A DNA stretch of 64,000 nucleotides from an uncultured Prevotellaceae bacterium (GCA_946626595.1 CAMOUQ010000002.1:1-64000); one strand, 5' to 3'. Numbered from the stretch's first letter, positions 49,646-60,058 are shown. Program-made: numbers and translations. Notes: generated from the letters alone by a model not told the origin.

Positions 49646-50566
49646 TCAGTTTACTTTAAACTTCGTGATGCCTTGTTCCAGGAAGGCCACAATCTGGTTG
49701 GCAGCAGCGATGCCTGCATTGACGTTGGCCTCTGCCGTCTGTGCGCCCATCTTCTTGGGTGTGGCAAAGTAGCGGCCTGGGGCAGCAGCCTGGAAGTCGG
49801 CGTCCTGGTCGGGCTTGATGTCGGTGAGATACTTCAGGTCGGTGCGCTCGGCGAACAGTTTCACCAGGCCGGGCTCGTCGATGACTTCCTTGCGTGCCGT
49901 GTTCACCAGGATGCCGCCTTTCTTCATGCGTCCCACGAGGTCGTAGTTGATGCTCTGGCGCGTCTCGGGGGTGGCAGGGATGTGCAGCGATACGATGTCG
50001 CACTGGTCGAAGAGTTGCTCCTGGCAGTCGGCAGCCTCTACCCCAGCCTGCTGGATGACTTCCTTCGGGCAGAAGGCGTCGTAGGCCATTACCTGCATGC
50101 CGAATCCCTTGGCTATGCGGGCCACGTTGCGTCCCACGTTGCCGAAGGCCAGTATGCCCAGTTTCTTGCCCAGCAGTTCGGTGCCGCTGGTGCCGTTGAA
50201 GAAGTTGCGCACGCCGTAGACGAGCATGCCGAAGACCAGTTCGGCCACGGAGTTGGCGTTCTGTCCGGGTGTGTTCATGGCCACCACGTTGTGTGCCGTG
50301 CAGGCCTCGAGGTCGAGGTTGTCATAGCCTGCGCCTGCGCGCACTACGATTTTCAGTTGCTTGGCGGCCTCGAGCACCTGGACGTCCACCTTGTCCGAAC
50401 GGACGATGAGTGCGTCGGCATCCTTCACGGCCTCCAGCAGTTGTGCCTTTTCGGTGTATTTCTCCAGCAGGGCCAGCTGGTAGCCGGCCTTGTCCGTAAC
50501 CTCACGTATGCCATCCACGGCAACCTTGCTGAATGGCTTTTCTGTTGCAATTAATACTTTTGCCAT
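49646..50566 (-). CDS. serA: D-3-phosphoglycerate dehydrogenase-like (no ACT domain)
   Basis: 306 aa; VVRAGAGYDNLDLEACTAHNVVAMNTPGQNANSVAEL; GILAFGNVGRNVARIAKGFGMQV. Confidence 0.9.
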   Translation of the reverse strand: MAKVLIATEKPFSKVAVDGIREVTDKAGYQLALLEKYTEKAQLLEAVKDADALIVRSDKVDVQVLEAAKQLKIVVRAGAGYDNLDLEACTAHNVVAMNTPGQNANSVAELVFGMLVYGVRNFFNGTSGTELLGKKLGILAFGNVGRNVARIAKGFGMQVMAYDAFCPKEVIQQAGVEAADCQEQLFDQCDIVSLHIPATPETRQSINYDLVGRMKKGGILVNTARKEVIDEPGLVKLFAERTDLKYLTDIKPDQDADFQAAAPGRYFATPKKMGAQTAEANVNAGIAAANQIVAFLEQGITKFKVN

Positions 50567-50569
50567 GAC

Positions 50570-51637
50570 TTAGTGCTGTTTTTCAAATTCTTGCATGCAT
50601 GCGACCAGTGCGTTCACGCCTTCCATGTCCATGGCGTTGTAGCACGATGCGCGGAAGCCGCCGACTGAGCGGTGGCCCTTGATGCCCACCATGCCGCGCT
50701 CGGTGGCGAACTGCATGAAGTCGGCCTCCAGTTCCTTGTACTCGTCGTTCATGACGAAGCAGAGGTTCATCACCGAACGGTCCTCTTCGGCCACGGTACC
50801 GCGGAAGAGCTTGTTGCGGTCTATTTCTCCGTAGAGCACCTTGGCGCGCTCCAGTGCCCGGCGTTCCATTTCCTTCACACCGCCGCACTTCTTGATCCAC
50901 TTCAGGGTCTGCAGTGCGCAGTAGATGGGCACCGTGGGCGGTGTGTTGAACATGGAGCCGCCCTTGATGTGGGTGCGATAGTCGAGCATGGTGGGTATGG
51001 GGCGTGTGACCTTGCCCAGGCAGTCGTCCTTGACGATGACGAAGGTGACGCCGGCCATGGAGAGGTTCTTCTGGGCTCCGCCGTAGATGATGTTGTACTT
51101 CGACACGTCTATGGGGCGCGAGAATATGTCGGAGCTCATGTCAGCCACCATGGGCACGGGGCTGTCCAGTTCCTTGCGGATTTCGGTTCCGTAGATGGTA
51201 TTGTTGGTGGTGATGTGGAAGTAGTCGGCATCGGCCGGTACGACGAAGTCCTTGGGGATGTACGAGTATGTGCTCTCAGCCGAAGAGGCCACCTCGACGG
51301 TCTCGCCGAAGAGCTTGGCCTCGGCCAGTGCCTTCTTTGCCCAGACGCCTGTGTTGAGGTATGCAGCCTTCTTCTCCAGCAGGTTGTAGGGCACCATGCA
51401 GAACTGCAGGCTGGCGCCGCCGCCGAGGAACAGTACCGAGTAGCCCTCGGGTATGTCGAGCAGCTCCTTGAACAGGGCAACTGCCTCGTCCACGACGGGC
51501 TGGAATTTCTTGGCGCGATGGCTCATTTCCATTAATGACAGACCGCTTCCCTCGAAGTCGAGGCAGGCAGCGGCTGTGGCCTCCATGACCTCGCGGGGGA
51601 GCTTGGAGGGGCCGGCATTGAAATTGTACTTCTTCAT
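50570..51637 (-). CDS. serC: Phosphoserine aminotransferase
   Basis: 355 aa; [63 protein letters not shown]. Confidence 0.96.
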   Translation of the reverse strand: MKKYNFNAGPSKLPREVMEATAAACLDFEGSGLSLMEMSHRAKKFQPVVDEAVALFKELLDIPEGYSVLFLGGGASLQFCMVPYNLLEKKAAYLNTGVWAKKALAEAKLFGETVEVASSAESTYSYIPKDFVVPADADYFHITTNNTIYGTEIRKELDSPVPMVADMSSDIFSRPIDVSKYNIIYGGAQKNLSMAGVTFVIVKDDCLGKVTRPIPTMLDYRTHIKGGSMFNTPPTVPIYCALQTLKWIKKCGGVKEMERRALERAKVLYGEIDRNKLFRGTVAEEDRSVMNLCFVMNDEYKELEADFMQFATERGMVGIKGHRSVGGFRASCYNAMDMEGVNALVACMQEFEKQH

Positions 51638-51678
51638 AGTTCTTATTATAGTTAAATAGTCTGTTTTCTAAAACACTG

Positions 51679-51686
51679 CAAAGATA
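51679..51686 (-). promoter_or_regulatory. Bacteroidetes -7 element (TATCTTTG on minus) for serC
   Basis: CAAAGATA on plus, about 40 nt upstream of serC. Confidence 0.6.
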
Positions 51687-51910
51687 AGCAAAATCGGGCT
51701 AAATACAAAATATTATGCCATCAAAATAAGATTTTCGTCAGAATTTGTTTGTGGCGAATTGGCAAGTGCCTCAGGCGGAATCCTTTAGCCTTTCCACCTT
51801 CCGTTTCAAGCGAAACTCGAATTCGTCATTTATTTTGCGCTCAGAAACTCAGCATCTCAGTTTTATAGAGAGCACGCACATGTAATGAGAAAAAAATGTA
51901 AGCAAAATAT

Positions 51911-51943
51911 TTAACTATATATAATAATATTATATATAGTTAA
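51911..51943. repeat. 33-nt AT palindrome (15-bp arms, 3-nt centre)
   Basis: TTAACTATATATAAT-AAT-ATTATATATAGTTAA. Confidence 0.85.
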
Positions 51944-52148
51944 CTTCAATTTATCACCAATGTACTAGCTCATGAGAAAACTGAATACTGAGCACTGAGC
52001 TTTAAGACATTGACGAGAGGCTTCCGCACAAATACCCAAAAGGGAAGTTAAACGACTGGTTTTCAACTCTGTACAAAGGCATTTAAAAACATTTTGCACC
52101 AAAACGAAAATAATGGATAAAATATTTGCCCAGGACAGAAGAAAATCG

Positions 52149-52156
52149 TATCTTTG
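52149..52156 (+). promoter_or_regulatory. Bacteroidetes -7 element TATCTTTG for the pectin locus
   Basis: AAAATCGTATCTTTGTAGTG upstream of 52277. Confidence 0.6.
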
Positions 52157-52276
52157 TAGTGATGTTACAAATCCCAAGATATTATCACCCGAAACGTATG
52201 AATAATAATACGTGTGCACGCGCATTACTAAACACTTCTATTTCTATCCTCTTCTAAAAACGATACCCAAACGACT

Positions 52277-54688
52277 ATGAAAAAGACAATTCTGCTATGC
52301 CTCATGTTGCTGGCGACTCTCATTGCATCGACTGCCGACGCCCAGAAGCAACCCGATGTCTGGCCCAACGGCGAACCGATGGACCAGTGGTTTGCCGATA
52401 CGGCCAAGGTCAATTCCCAGCTGCTGGGACGCCGATACGTCGTCACCCGACATGGCGTGCGCAGCAAGTGTCCCGACGTGCAGACCAAGGCCCTGCAGGC
52501 CGTCATCGACCAGGCTGCCCATGAGGGCGGCGGCATAGTCGTCATACCCAAGGGCACCTTCCTGACGGGGTCGCTCTTCTTCCGTCCGGGCACGCATCTG
52601 CACCTCGAGAAGGGTGCCGTGCTGAAGGGCTCGCAGTCGATTGCCGACTATCCCGTCGTAGAGACGCGCATCGAGGGACAGACGTGCAAGTACTTTGCCG
52701 CACTGGTCAATGCCGACCACGTCGACGGATTCACCATCACCGGCCCTGGCACCATCGACGGCAGCGGCAAATCCTTCTGGCAGGCCTTCTGGATTCGTCG
52801 CTCGTGGAACCCCGAATGCACCAACAAGGACGAGCAGCGTCCGCGCCTCACCTTTATCTCTAACTCCAGCAACGTAACCCTGCAGGATGTCAGGCTGATA
52901 AACTCTCCGTTTTGGACCAATCACATATACAAGTGCGACCACGTCCGATTCCTCGACCTCTACATCTATTCCTCCACCACCGACATCAAGGGACCCTCCA
53001 CCGACGCCATCGACATCGATGCCTGTCACGACGTGGTGGTGCGCGGCTGCTACATGAACGTCAACGACGATGCCGTGGTCCTGAAGGGCGGCAAGGGCAC
53101 CTTCGCCGACCAGGCACCCGAGAACGGACCTTGCTACAACATACTCGTGGAGCGCTGTCACTATGGGACGGTGCACGGCTGCATCACGGTGGGTTCGGAG
53201 AGCCTGCACGACTGGAACATCGTCATGCGCAACTGCGTGGCCGACGACACGCGCAACGTCCTCTGGCTGAAGATGCGCCCCGACACGCCCCAGCACTACG
53301 AGTGGATGCGCATCGAGGGCCTGTCGGGCCGATGCCGCAACTTCCTGCTCGTGCGCCCCTGGACGCAGTTCTACGCCAAGGGCAATCGCGACGACATGCC
53401 CCTGTCGCGATGCAACGACATCGCATTCAGCAACATCAGCATGCAATGCGAGCAGTTCCTCCACGTCGAGGGGTCGGACAAGTACAGCCTGCGCAATTTC
53501 TCTTTCTCCGACATTGCCTGCACGGAGAAGCACACCTCCACCCGTCGCCCCTTGCCCATCATCAACTGCCGCGTGGAGAACGTCGTCATCAACAGCCAGC
53601 CCTATTCGCCACATTCGTCAGCCCAAGGCGACAGCATCATCCAGGTGGCACGCCAGGCCAACGCATACTTCATGCAGCACAACCCCGACCCCACCGTCGA
53701 ATCCTTTGTCCACAACAAACGACGCCCCAGCCACATCTGGACGCGCGGCGTCTACTACGAAGGCCTCATGGCCCTCTACGACGTCTGTCGCGACAGCACA
53801 TACCTCGACTATACCGACCGCTGGGCCAACCACCATCGCTGGGCGCCGTGCGGCAATATGCGCACTACGCATGCCGACAACCAATGTTGCATGCAGACCT
53901 ACCTGGAACGCTATCGCATGACCCACGACCAGCGCATGCTGCAGGCCGTCCGGCACAATCTCGACCACCAGATGCAGACGCAACGCGTGAGCTACTGGAC
54001 GTGGATAGATGCCATACAGATGGCCATGCCCGTGTATGCACAGATGTACGGGACGACGGGCGAGCGAAGCTACATCGACTATGCCATGCGGGCCTACCAG
54101 TGGTGCAGGAACGAGTGCGGAGGAGGCCTCTATAATAAGGAAGAAGGCCTGTGGTGGAGAGACAAGGACTTCGTGCCACCCTACAAGGAAAAGGACGGAG
54201 CCAACTGCTACTGGAGCCGCGGCAACGGGTGGGTGTATGCAGCACTGGTCAGGGTGATGGACGAACTGTCGCCCGACGACCCCTACTTCGCCCAACTGCA
54301 TGCCGACTACATGTCGATGAGCCGTGCCTTGTTGGCCTGTCAGCGCGAGGATGGCTTCTGGAACGTCAGCCTTGCCTCGCCCACGACCTTCGGCGGCAAG
54401 GAACTGACGGGCACCTCCCTCTTCCTCTACGGCATGGCCTGGGGCATACGCCGTGGCTATCTCCAGGACGAGGCCTACCTCCTGGCCTGCGACAGGGCCT
54501 GGCAGGGTATGGCTCGCGAAGCAGTGCATGCCAACGGATTCCTCGGCTGGGTGCAGGGCACAGGCAAACAGCCCTCCGACGGGCAGCCTCTCTCCTACTC
54601 TCGCGTGCCTGACTTCGAAGACTACGGACTCGGATGCTTCCTCCTTGGGGCGGTGGAGTATTATAAGGTTAAAAAGTTAAAAAGTTAA
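52277..54688 (+). CDS. Secreted bifunctional GH28 (polygalacturonase-like) - GH105 (unsaturated uronyl hydrolase-like) fusion
   Basis: 803 aa; N-half GGGIVVIPKGTFLTGSLFFRPGTHLHLEKGAVLKGS, STDAIDIDACHDVVVRGCYMNVNDDAVVLKGGKG, HGCITVGSE; C-half DNQCCMQTYLERY, WSRGNGWVYAALVRVMDEL, GTSLFLYGMAWGIRRGYL. Confidence 0.9.
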   Translation: MKKTILLCLMLLATLIASTADAQKQPDVWPNGEPMDQWFADTAKVNSQLLGRRYVVTRHGVRSKCPDVQTKALQAVIDQAAHEGGGIVVIPKGTFLTGSLFFRPGTHLHLEKGAVLKGSQSIADYPVVETRIEGQTCKYFAALVNADHVDGFTITGPGTIDGSGKSFWQAFWIRRSWNPECTNKDEQRPRLTFISNSSNVTLQDVRLINSPFWTNHIYKCDHVRFLDLYIYSSTTDIKGPSTDAIDIDACHDVVVRGCYMNVNDDAVVLKGGKGTFADQAPENGPCYNILVERCHYGTVHGCITVGSESLHDWNIVMRNCVADDTRNVLWLKMRPDTPQHYEWMRIEGLSGRCRNFLLVRPWTQFYAKGNRDDMPLSRCNDIAFSNISMQCEQFLHVEGSDKYSLRNFSFSDIACTEKHTSTRRPLPIINCRVENVVINSQPYSPHSSAQGDSIIQVARQANAYFMQHNPDPTVESFVHNKRRPSHIWTRGVYYEGLMALYDVCRDSTYLDYTDRWANHHRWAPCGNMRTTHADNQCCMQTYLERYRMTHDQRMLQAVRHNLDHQMQTQRVSYWTWIDAIQMAMPVYAQMYGTTGERSYIDYAMRAYQWCRNECGGGLYNKEEGLWWRDKDFVPPYKEKDGANCYWSRGNGWVYAALVRVMDELSPDDPYFAQLHADYMSMSRALLACQREDGFWNVSLASPTTFGGKELTGTSLFLYGMAWGIRRGYLQDEAYLLACDRAWQGMAREAVHANGFLGWVQGTGKQPSDGQPLSYSRVPDFEDYGLGCFLLGAVEYYKVKKLKS

Positions 54689-54710
54689 AAGGTTAAAATG
54701 TTAAAAGGTT
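54663..54710. repeat. 8-nt-period repeat TTAAAAGG/TTAAAATG/TTAAAAAG
   Basis: AAGG TTAAAAAG TTAAAAAG TTAAAAGG TTAAAATG TTAAAAGG TTCTTG; first units encode the KVKKLKS* C-terminus of the GH28-GH105 protein. Confidence 0.9.
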
Positions 54711-54774
54711 CTTGCTACGCAAGCGGCAGAGCCGAGCGAACAGGTTAAAAGATTCGAGCAAAAAAGTTTATAGA

Positions 54775-57348
54775 GTGAAACGCATAGCGATATATTGCAT
54801 ATTGATTGTCGCCTGGGGACTGACCGCAATGGCGCAGTCGTGGCCCGAGGCTGGGACGGAGACAAAGGCCGGAGTGCGCTGGTGGTGGCTGGGCTCGGCT
54901 CTCAGCGAGGCCGACATGCAGTGGAGCCTACGGCAGTATGCCCAGGCCGGCATCGGCACCGTGGAGATTACCCCCATATATGGCGTACAGGGCAACGAAG
55001 CCAACGAACTGTCTTTCCTCTCTCCACCCTGGATGAGGATGTTGCAAGCCGTGGAGGACGAGGCACGGGAAAGGGGCATTCTGGTCGACATGAACTGTGG
55101 CACGGGGTGGCCCTTCGGAGGTCCCACTACGCTCATCGAAGAGGCAGCCTGCAAAGCCGTTTTCCTCGTGGATACCGTCCTCGCCGGACATGCTCCCGTC
55201 CGACAGCTCGACAGCAGGGAACAGCCCTTCGCTCGTCTGCTTTGCGAGCGGCGCCATCCGCTGACCGAAGGCCGGCAACTCGTCATTCGCCTCTACATGA
55301 GCCGTACGCGCCAGATGGTGAAACGTGCTGCACCAGGTGGCGAAGGGTACGTCATCGACCACTTCGACCGACAGGCTGTCCGCCACTATCTGGAACGCTT
55401 CGACAAGGCCTTTGCCAACAACGCCACCACCCTGCCCCACAGTTTCTTCAACGACAGCTATGAGGTGTATGGCGCCAACTGGACGCCCACGTTGCTCTCC
55501 GAATTTCGTCGGCGCCGGGGCTATGCCCTGGAGGACCGCCTGCCACAATTGCTTGGCCTACAGGACGATGGCAACCAAACGCTGAGCGACTATCGCGAGA
55601 CGCTGAGCGACCTCTTGCTGGAGAACTTCACCCAGCAGTGGACCGCCTGGGCCCATGCCCACAACGCACTCACGCGCAACCAGGCTCACGGTTCGCCTGC
55701 CAACCTGCTCGACATCTATGCGGCTGTCGACATACCAGAGATCGAGGGCTTCGGCCTCTCCTCGTTTGGCATCAAGGGCCTGCGCACGGACCATGGCTAC
55801 ACACGCAAGAACGACAGCGACGTATCGATGCTCAAGTATGCCTCCTCCGCAGCCCACGTCATGGGACGCCCACATGTGTCCAGCGAGACCTTCACCTGGC
55901 TCACCGAACACTTCCGCACCTCACTCTCGCAGATGAAGCCCGACCTCGACCTGATGTTCACCTGCGGCGTCAACCGGATGTTCTTCCACGGAACGTGCTA
56001 CTCGCCGCCCTCTGCCCCCTGGCCAGGGTGGAAATTCTATGCTTCGGTGGACATGAGCCCCACGAACAGCATCTGGCGCGACGCACCCTACCTGATGCAA
56101 TATATCGAGCGCTGCCAGAGTTTCCTGCAGATGGGACAAACTGACAACGACTTCCTGGTCTACCTGCCCGTGCGCGACATGTGGCGACAGCGCCTCGCAC
56201 CAGGCGAACGAGGCCTCCTCATGCAGTTCGACATCCACAGCATGGCCCGCAAGGCTCCACAGTTCATCCGCAGCATTCAGCGCATCGACAGCCTGGGCTA
56301 CGACTGCGACTACATCAGCGACCGACAGCTGCAACGCGTCCGCGTCGTCGACGGGCAACTACTGACCGAGGGAGGCACACGCTATCGCGGACTGATTATC
56401 CCCAGCGGCACCACCATCGACGAACGTCTCCGTTCCACACTCTCTGCCATCACCTCACAGGCCGCCCACCTTGTCATCTACGGAGAGGACGATGCCCAGA
56501 TGTCGCGCCTGGCAAAGGCTGAACCCATGCGCTCGCAGCTCCATCTGCGTGCCATCCGTCGGCAGAACGATTCTGGCCATCACTACTTCATTGCCAACCT
56601 TACTCCTGCGGACGTCGAAGCCTTCGTACCCCTGGCTGTAGGCTATGCCGCTGCCACTTGGTTCAATCCCATGGACGGCAGCACACGACCTGCCACCATC
56701 GACAGCGGCAGACTCCACATTCGCCTCCGTTCTGGCGAAAGCCGCATCCTGCTGACGCAGGAAACAGGACAGAGGCCTGCGCTCGATGCCAGCCACGCAT
56801 CTGGTCTCATCATGGTCCATGCTCCGTCCTACGTCCCCCAGTGCATCGACCTGACCGCTCGCCCATGGACACTTTCATTCCTCTCCTCTGCCCCAAAGGT
56901 GGACAAGACTTTCCGTCTGCCCCGACTACAGACGTGGGAAACCTTGGACGACGACTCCGTGCGTGCCACGATGGGGACAGGCGTATACACCACCACCTTC
57001 AGCATGAAAGTTCGCGATGCAGAGGGAGCGTGGAATATAGAGTTGGGAGACGTGCGCGAGAGTGCCCGTGTGTACCTGAATGGCAAGTACCTGGGATGTG
57101 CCTGGGCTGCACCCTTCTCACTCTCTTGCCAGGATGCTCTCCGCAAGGGAAAGAACACGTTACGCATAGAGGTCACCAACTTGCCTGCCAACCGCATTGC
57201 AGAACTCGACCGCCAGAACTATCCTTGGCGACGCATGAAGGAAATCAACGTCGTCGACATCAACTACAAGTCCACAAAATACAACCGCTGGACACCAGTG
57301 CCCAGCGGTTTGAACTCGGAAGTAAAACTTGTAAGAGGCGATGACTGA
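54775..57348 (+). CDS. Secreted GH106 alpha-L-rhamnosidase-like protein (probable GTG start)
   Basis: Signal peptide VKRIAIYCILIVAWGLTAMAQS; RWWWLGSALSEADMQWSLRQYAQAGIGTVEITPIYG; DMNCGTGWPFGGPTT; C-terminal galactose-binding-like fold. Confidence 0.86.
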   Translation: MKRIAIYCILIVAWGLTAMAQSWPEAGTETKAGVRWWWLGSALSEADMQWSLRQYAQAGIGTVEITPIYGVQGNEANELSFLSPPWMRMLQAVEDEARERGILVDMNCGTGWPFGGPTTLIEEAACKAVFLVDTVLAGHAPVRQLDSREQPFARLLCERRHPLTEGRQLVIRLYMSRTRQMVKRAAPGGEGYVIDHFDRQAVRHYLERFDKAFANNATTLPHSFFNDSYEVYGANWTPTLLSEFRRRRGYALEDRLPQLLGLQDDGNQTLSDYRETLSDLLLENFTQQWTAWAHAHNALTRNQAHGSPANLLDIYAAVDIPEIEGFGLSSFGIKGLRTDHGYTRKNDSDVSMLKYASSAAHVMGRPHVSSETFTWLTEHFRTSLSQMKPDLDLMFTCGVNRMFFHGTCYSPPSAPWPGWKFYASVDMSPTNSIWRDAPYLMQYIERCQSFLQMGQTDNDFLVYLPVRDMWRQRLAPGERGLLMQFDIHSMARKAPQFIRSIQRIDSLGYDCDYISDRQLQRVRVVDGQLLTEGGTRYRGLIIPSGTTIDERLRSTLSAITSQAAHLVIYGEDDAQMSRLAKAEPMRSQLHLRAIRRQNDSGHHYFIANLTPADVEAFVPLAVGYAAATWFNPMDGSTRPATIDSGRLHIRLRSGESRILLTQETGQRPALDASHASGLIMVHAPSYVPQCIDLTARPWTLSFLSSAPKVDKTFRLPRLQTWETLDDDSVRATMGTGVYTTTFSMKVRDAEGAWNIELGDVRESARVYLNGKYLGCAWAAPFSLSCQDALRKGKNTLRIEVTNLPANRIAELDRQNYPWRRMKEINVVDINYKSTKYNRWTPVPSGLNSEVKLVRGDD

Positions 57349-57357
57349 AAGATGCCA

Positions 57358-59583
57358 TCAACGCACCAGCTTGCGGGTCTCTATGCGGCCGTCTTCCGTA
57401 GAACTGCGTTGCAGATAGATGCCACGAACGGGTGGTGACGACAGACGGTGGCCCTGCAGGTCGTAGTAGCCAGTGGCTTGTGCTCTAGCTTGTAAGGGCG
57501 CAACAGGGGTAACCTGCTGGATGTCGGCCTCCACGAAAGTAAATATCATGTCGGAGCGATCCAATGTGCCCGAGCCCCAGAACCAGTCGTCAGGAAACTT
57601 GCGTGCCCTGATTTGCATGTTGCTGCTGGAGGGACTGTTGATGCGATACATCGATACGGCCGTCTTCAGCCCCGACTGCGAGGGAGACTGGTTGCCCGTA
57701 TAGTTGATGGTGAGAACGGCAGGCGTGTCGGAGGTACCAATGCGGTCGGCCGAGGCTATGGTACGGTTGGCGGCAGAGATATATTTGTCCGTCCCTACAT
57801 TGCGGAACGAGAAACCCTCGCCCATTGGCTGTATGTCCCACATCAGAGCCGTATCGTCCCACCGATATTCCTCAGTCGAACCCAGCGTTCCGTTGCTGTT
57901 GAAGCAGAGATACTTGGGATTTCCGGCTATGGTGGTGCCAGAGTTGAAGGGCACGGTAGCATAGTTCAGAATGCGATAATACTTGCCTTCCTTGGGCGTG
58001 AAGGTTGACGTGCCTGCAGGTGTGCCACCACCAGGACGCATGTATTCGTCGTTTACGGCCACTACGGCCGAATAGGCCGATTCGCCCTCCTCCACCAGCG
58101 TCTTCAGACGGAAGAAATAGAGCTTCCCTTCCGTGAGGTTGCGCACTACGGCATAGGCATAAGAGGGACGCAGGCGCTGTATCTCCACGAATTCCTTACC
58201 GTCCTCCGACATTTCCAACACGTTGGCCACAGCCTCCGGCTCGTTGTTTGTCCAGTTGATTCTGGCCGTTGTCGGGTTCAGCAGGGTGGCCGTCACATCG
58301 GTTGGATACATCACGAAGGCCGTCTTACAGGCCAGACTGTTGATGTAGTGTTCGATGTTCGTATACCCACCCCCCAGCGTTTTCGCTGTGGCATCGTTCT
58401 TCGAAGGGTCGAGTCCGTTCTCGCGTTCCCATGCGTCACTCATGCCATCGCGGTCGTTGTCCTCGACGGGAGTGCCGCCAGCCACCTTGCCAATGCCGCC
58501 CACGTCCTCCTCGTTAGCGATGAAGGCTCCCTTCGTGCCTAACGAGGTCAGTTGACTGATGAGACGTCGATCGTGGATGTCCCTGACACGTGAGGCTCCC
58601 ACGTGGTCCACGATTTCGTAGTAAGCCTCTTCGGCTGTCTGCAGGTTCATGGGGCCGTTGCACTTCAGCGTGGGCTCACTCATGGGCGTGGCGCTATTGT
58701 GGTCGGTTATGAGAGTGCCGTTCAGCTTTCCGTCTTTGTTGCCGTCGTAGTAGTTGCCGGTACTGTAGAGATGGTCGGTCGCTGTCCAGTCGTCGAAGTA
58801 TTTGTCGCCTGTGGTGTTCGGTCCGGCTATGAAGTAGTTGTTCATCACGTCCTGATAGTTGTCGCCTGCCGAGTGTCCGCCTATGATGCCCATGGCATAG
58901 TTGTAGACGACGTTGTTGTAGTATTGCAGGTAGCACTTCATCTTGGGGTTTCGGCTCTTGTTGTCAATCCAAAGGCAGTGGCTGATGGTCCAGTTGCGCG
59001 TGCCGTCGGTAATGCTGCCGAAGCGCTGCGGCTCTATGCCCTCGGATATGATGCAGTTTTGCCAAGTGATGTTGTTGGCATCCTTGATGTGGACGTCGTC
59101 CCACGGTCCCCACGATATGCTGCAATGGTCCAGAATGACGTTGCTGCAGTTGTCCAGCGTCAGCGTACATTTACTCTGGTTCACACTCTTTCCCCCTCGC
59201 ATGCGCAGATAGCGGATGATAATGTTGGAATTGCCAGAGGCTATGACGCGTCCGCCGTAGACGGTAATGCCCTCGCCAGGCGCAGTCTGCCCGGCTATGG
59301 TGATATTGCTGGCAATCGTTATGGCCTTGTTGGTGATATCTATCACGCCACCAACGTCGAAGACGACTATACGTCCCGACTTGCTTACGGCATCGGCCAA
59401 CGAACCTGCCCCCTCTGCATTCAGATTAGTGACATGCACCACTGTCCCAGCTCGTCCGCCTGTGGCGAATGCGCCAAAGCCTTCTGCCCCAGGGAATGCA
59501 AGTTGCTGGGCATGAAGGGGAATGAGTGGCAGAAGAAAGAAGAGAACATTAGAAACTCGTCTCCAGAAAAGGGAATCTTTCAT
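57358..59583 (-). CDS. Secreted PL1-family pectate lyase with T9SS-like C-terminal tail
   Basis: AFPGAEGFGAFATGGRAGTVVHVTNLNAEGAGSLADAV; DHCSISWGPWDDVHI; C-terminus GYYDLQGHRLSSPPVRGIYLQ...; start probably M at 59583. Confidence 0.9.
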   Translation of the reverse strand: MKDSLFWRRVSNVLFFLLPLIPLHAQQLAFPGAEGFGAFATGGRAGTVVHVTNLNAEGAGSLADAVSKSGRIVVFDVGGVIDITNKAITIASNITIAGQTAPGEGITVYGGRVIASGNSNIIIRYLRMRGGKSVNQSKCTLTLDNCSNVILDHCSISWGPWDDVHIKDANNITWQNCIISEGIEPQRFGSITDGTRNWTISHCLWIDNKSRNPKMKCYLQYYNNVVYNYAMGIIGGHSAGDNYQDVMNNYFIAGPNTTGDKYFDDWTATDHLYSTGNYYDGNKDGKLNGTLITDHNSATPMSEPTLKCNGPMNLQTAEEAYYEIVDHVGASRVRDIHDRRLISQLTSLGTKGAFIANEEDVGGIGKVAGGTPVEDNDRDGMSDAWERENGLDPSKNDATAKTLGGGYTNIEHYINSLACKTAFVMYPTDVTATLLNPTTARINWTNNEPEAVANVLEMSEDGKEFVEIQRLRPSYAYAVVRNLTEGKLYFFRLKTLVEEGESAYSAVVAVNDEYMRPGGGTPAGTSTFTPKEGKYYRILNYATVPFNSGTTIAGNPKYLCFNSNGTLGSTEEYRWDDTALMWDIQPMGEGFSFRNVGTDKYISAANRTIASADRIGTSDTPAVLTINYTGNQSPSQSGLKTAVSMYRINSPSSSNMQIRARKFPDDWFWGSGTLDRSDMIFTFVEADIQQVTPVAPLQARAQATGYYDLQGHRLSSPPVRGIYLQRSSTEDGRIETRKLVR

Positions 59584-59603
59584 CATGCAACGTTTTATTA
59601 TGC

Positions 59604-59632
59604 AGAAGGGCACCTCTGCGAAGTGCCCTTCT
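59604..59632 (-). terminator. Hairpin downstream of the DUF4332 gene
   Basis: AGAAGGGCAC - CTCTGCGAA - GTGCCCTTCT. Confidence 0.55.
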
Positions 59633-59650
59633 TATGGTCAAAAAAATAAT

Positions 59651-60058
59651 TTAGTATTCCATCACTGCAGGCAGTTCTTTGGCCTGCTCCACCATCTTCT
59701 CCACCTCGCTGACAGCAGGAACGCGACGCACGAGATGCTTCTCGGCGTTCACCTCCTCTAATTTGGCCTGCAGGTTGGCAGGAACACGATGCTTCAATTC
59801 CTTCACAGTGTCCACTCCGGCAGCTTCCAACAACTCCGAGAACTGTGGACCGACGCCATTGATGCGCATCAGGTCGCAATGGTTTGTCCAGGTAAGGATG
59901 AGTTTGGGTGAAATGCCTGTGGCTTCAGCCAGTTCGGCACGTCCGGCAGGTTTTGCACACTTCGCCAAAAGGGCATCGGTGCTCTCAACCCCAGCAGCAA
60001 TAAGTTTCTCGGCATACACAGCACCGATACCTTCCACATCAACAATCTTGTAGTTCAT
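59651..60058 (-). CDS. DUF4332 (helix-hairpin-helix-like) protein
   Basis: MNYKIVDVEGIGAVYAEKLIAAGVESTDALLAKC...INGVGPQFSELLEAAGVDTVKEL; start at ATG 60058. Confidence 0.85.
   Translation of the reverse strand: MNYKIVDVEGIGAVYAEKLIAAGVESTDALLAKCAKPAGRAELAEATGISPKLILTWTNHCDLMRINGVGPQFSELLEAAGVDTVKELKHRVPANLQAKLEEVNAEKHLVRRVPAVSEVEKMVEQAKELPAVMEY

Noticed and set aside
58603-59649. 348-aa plus-strand ORF
   Set aside because: Antisense shadow of the pectate lyase gene.
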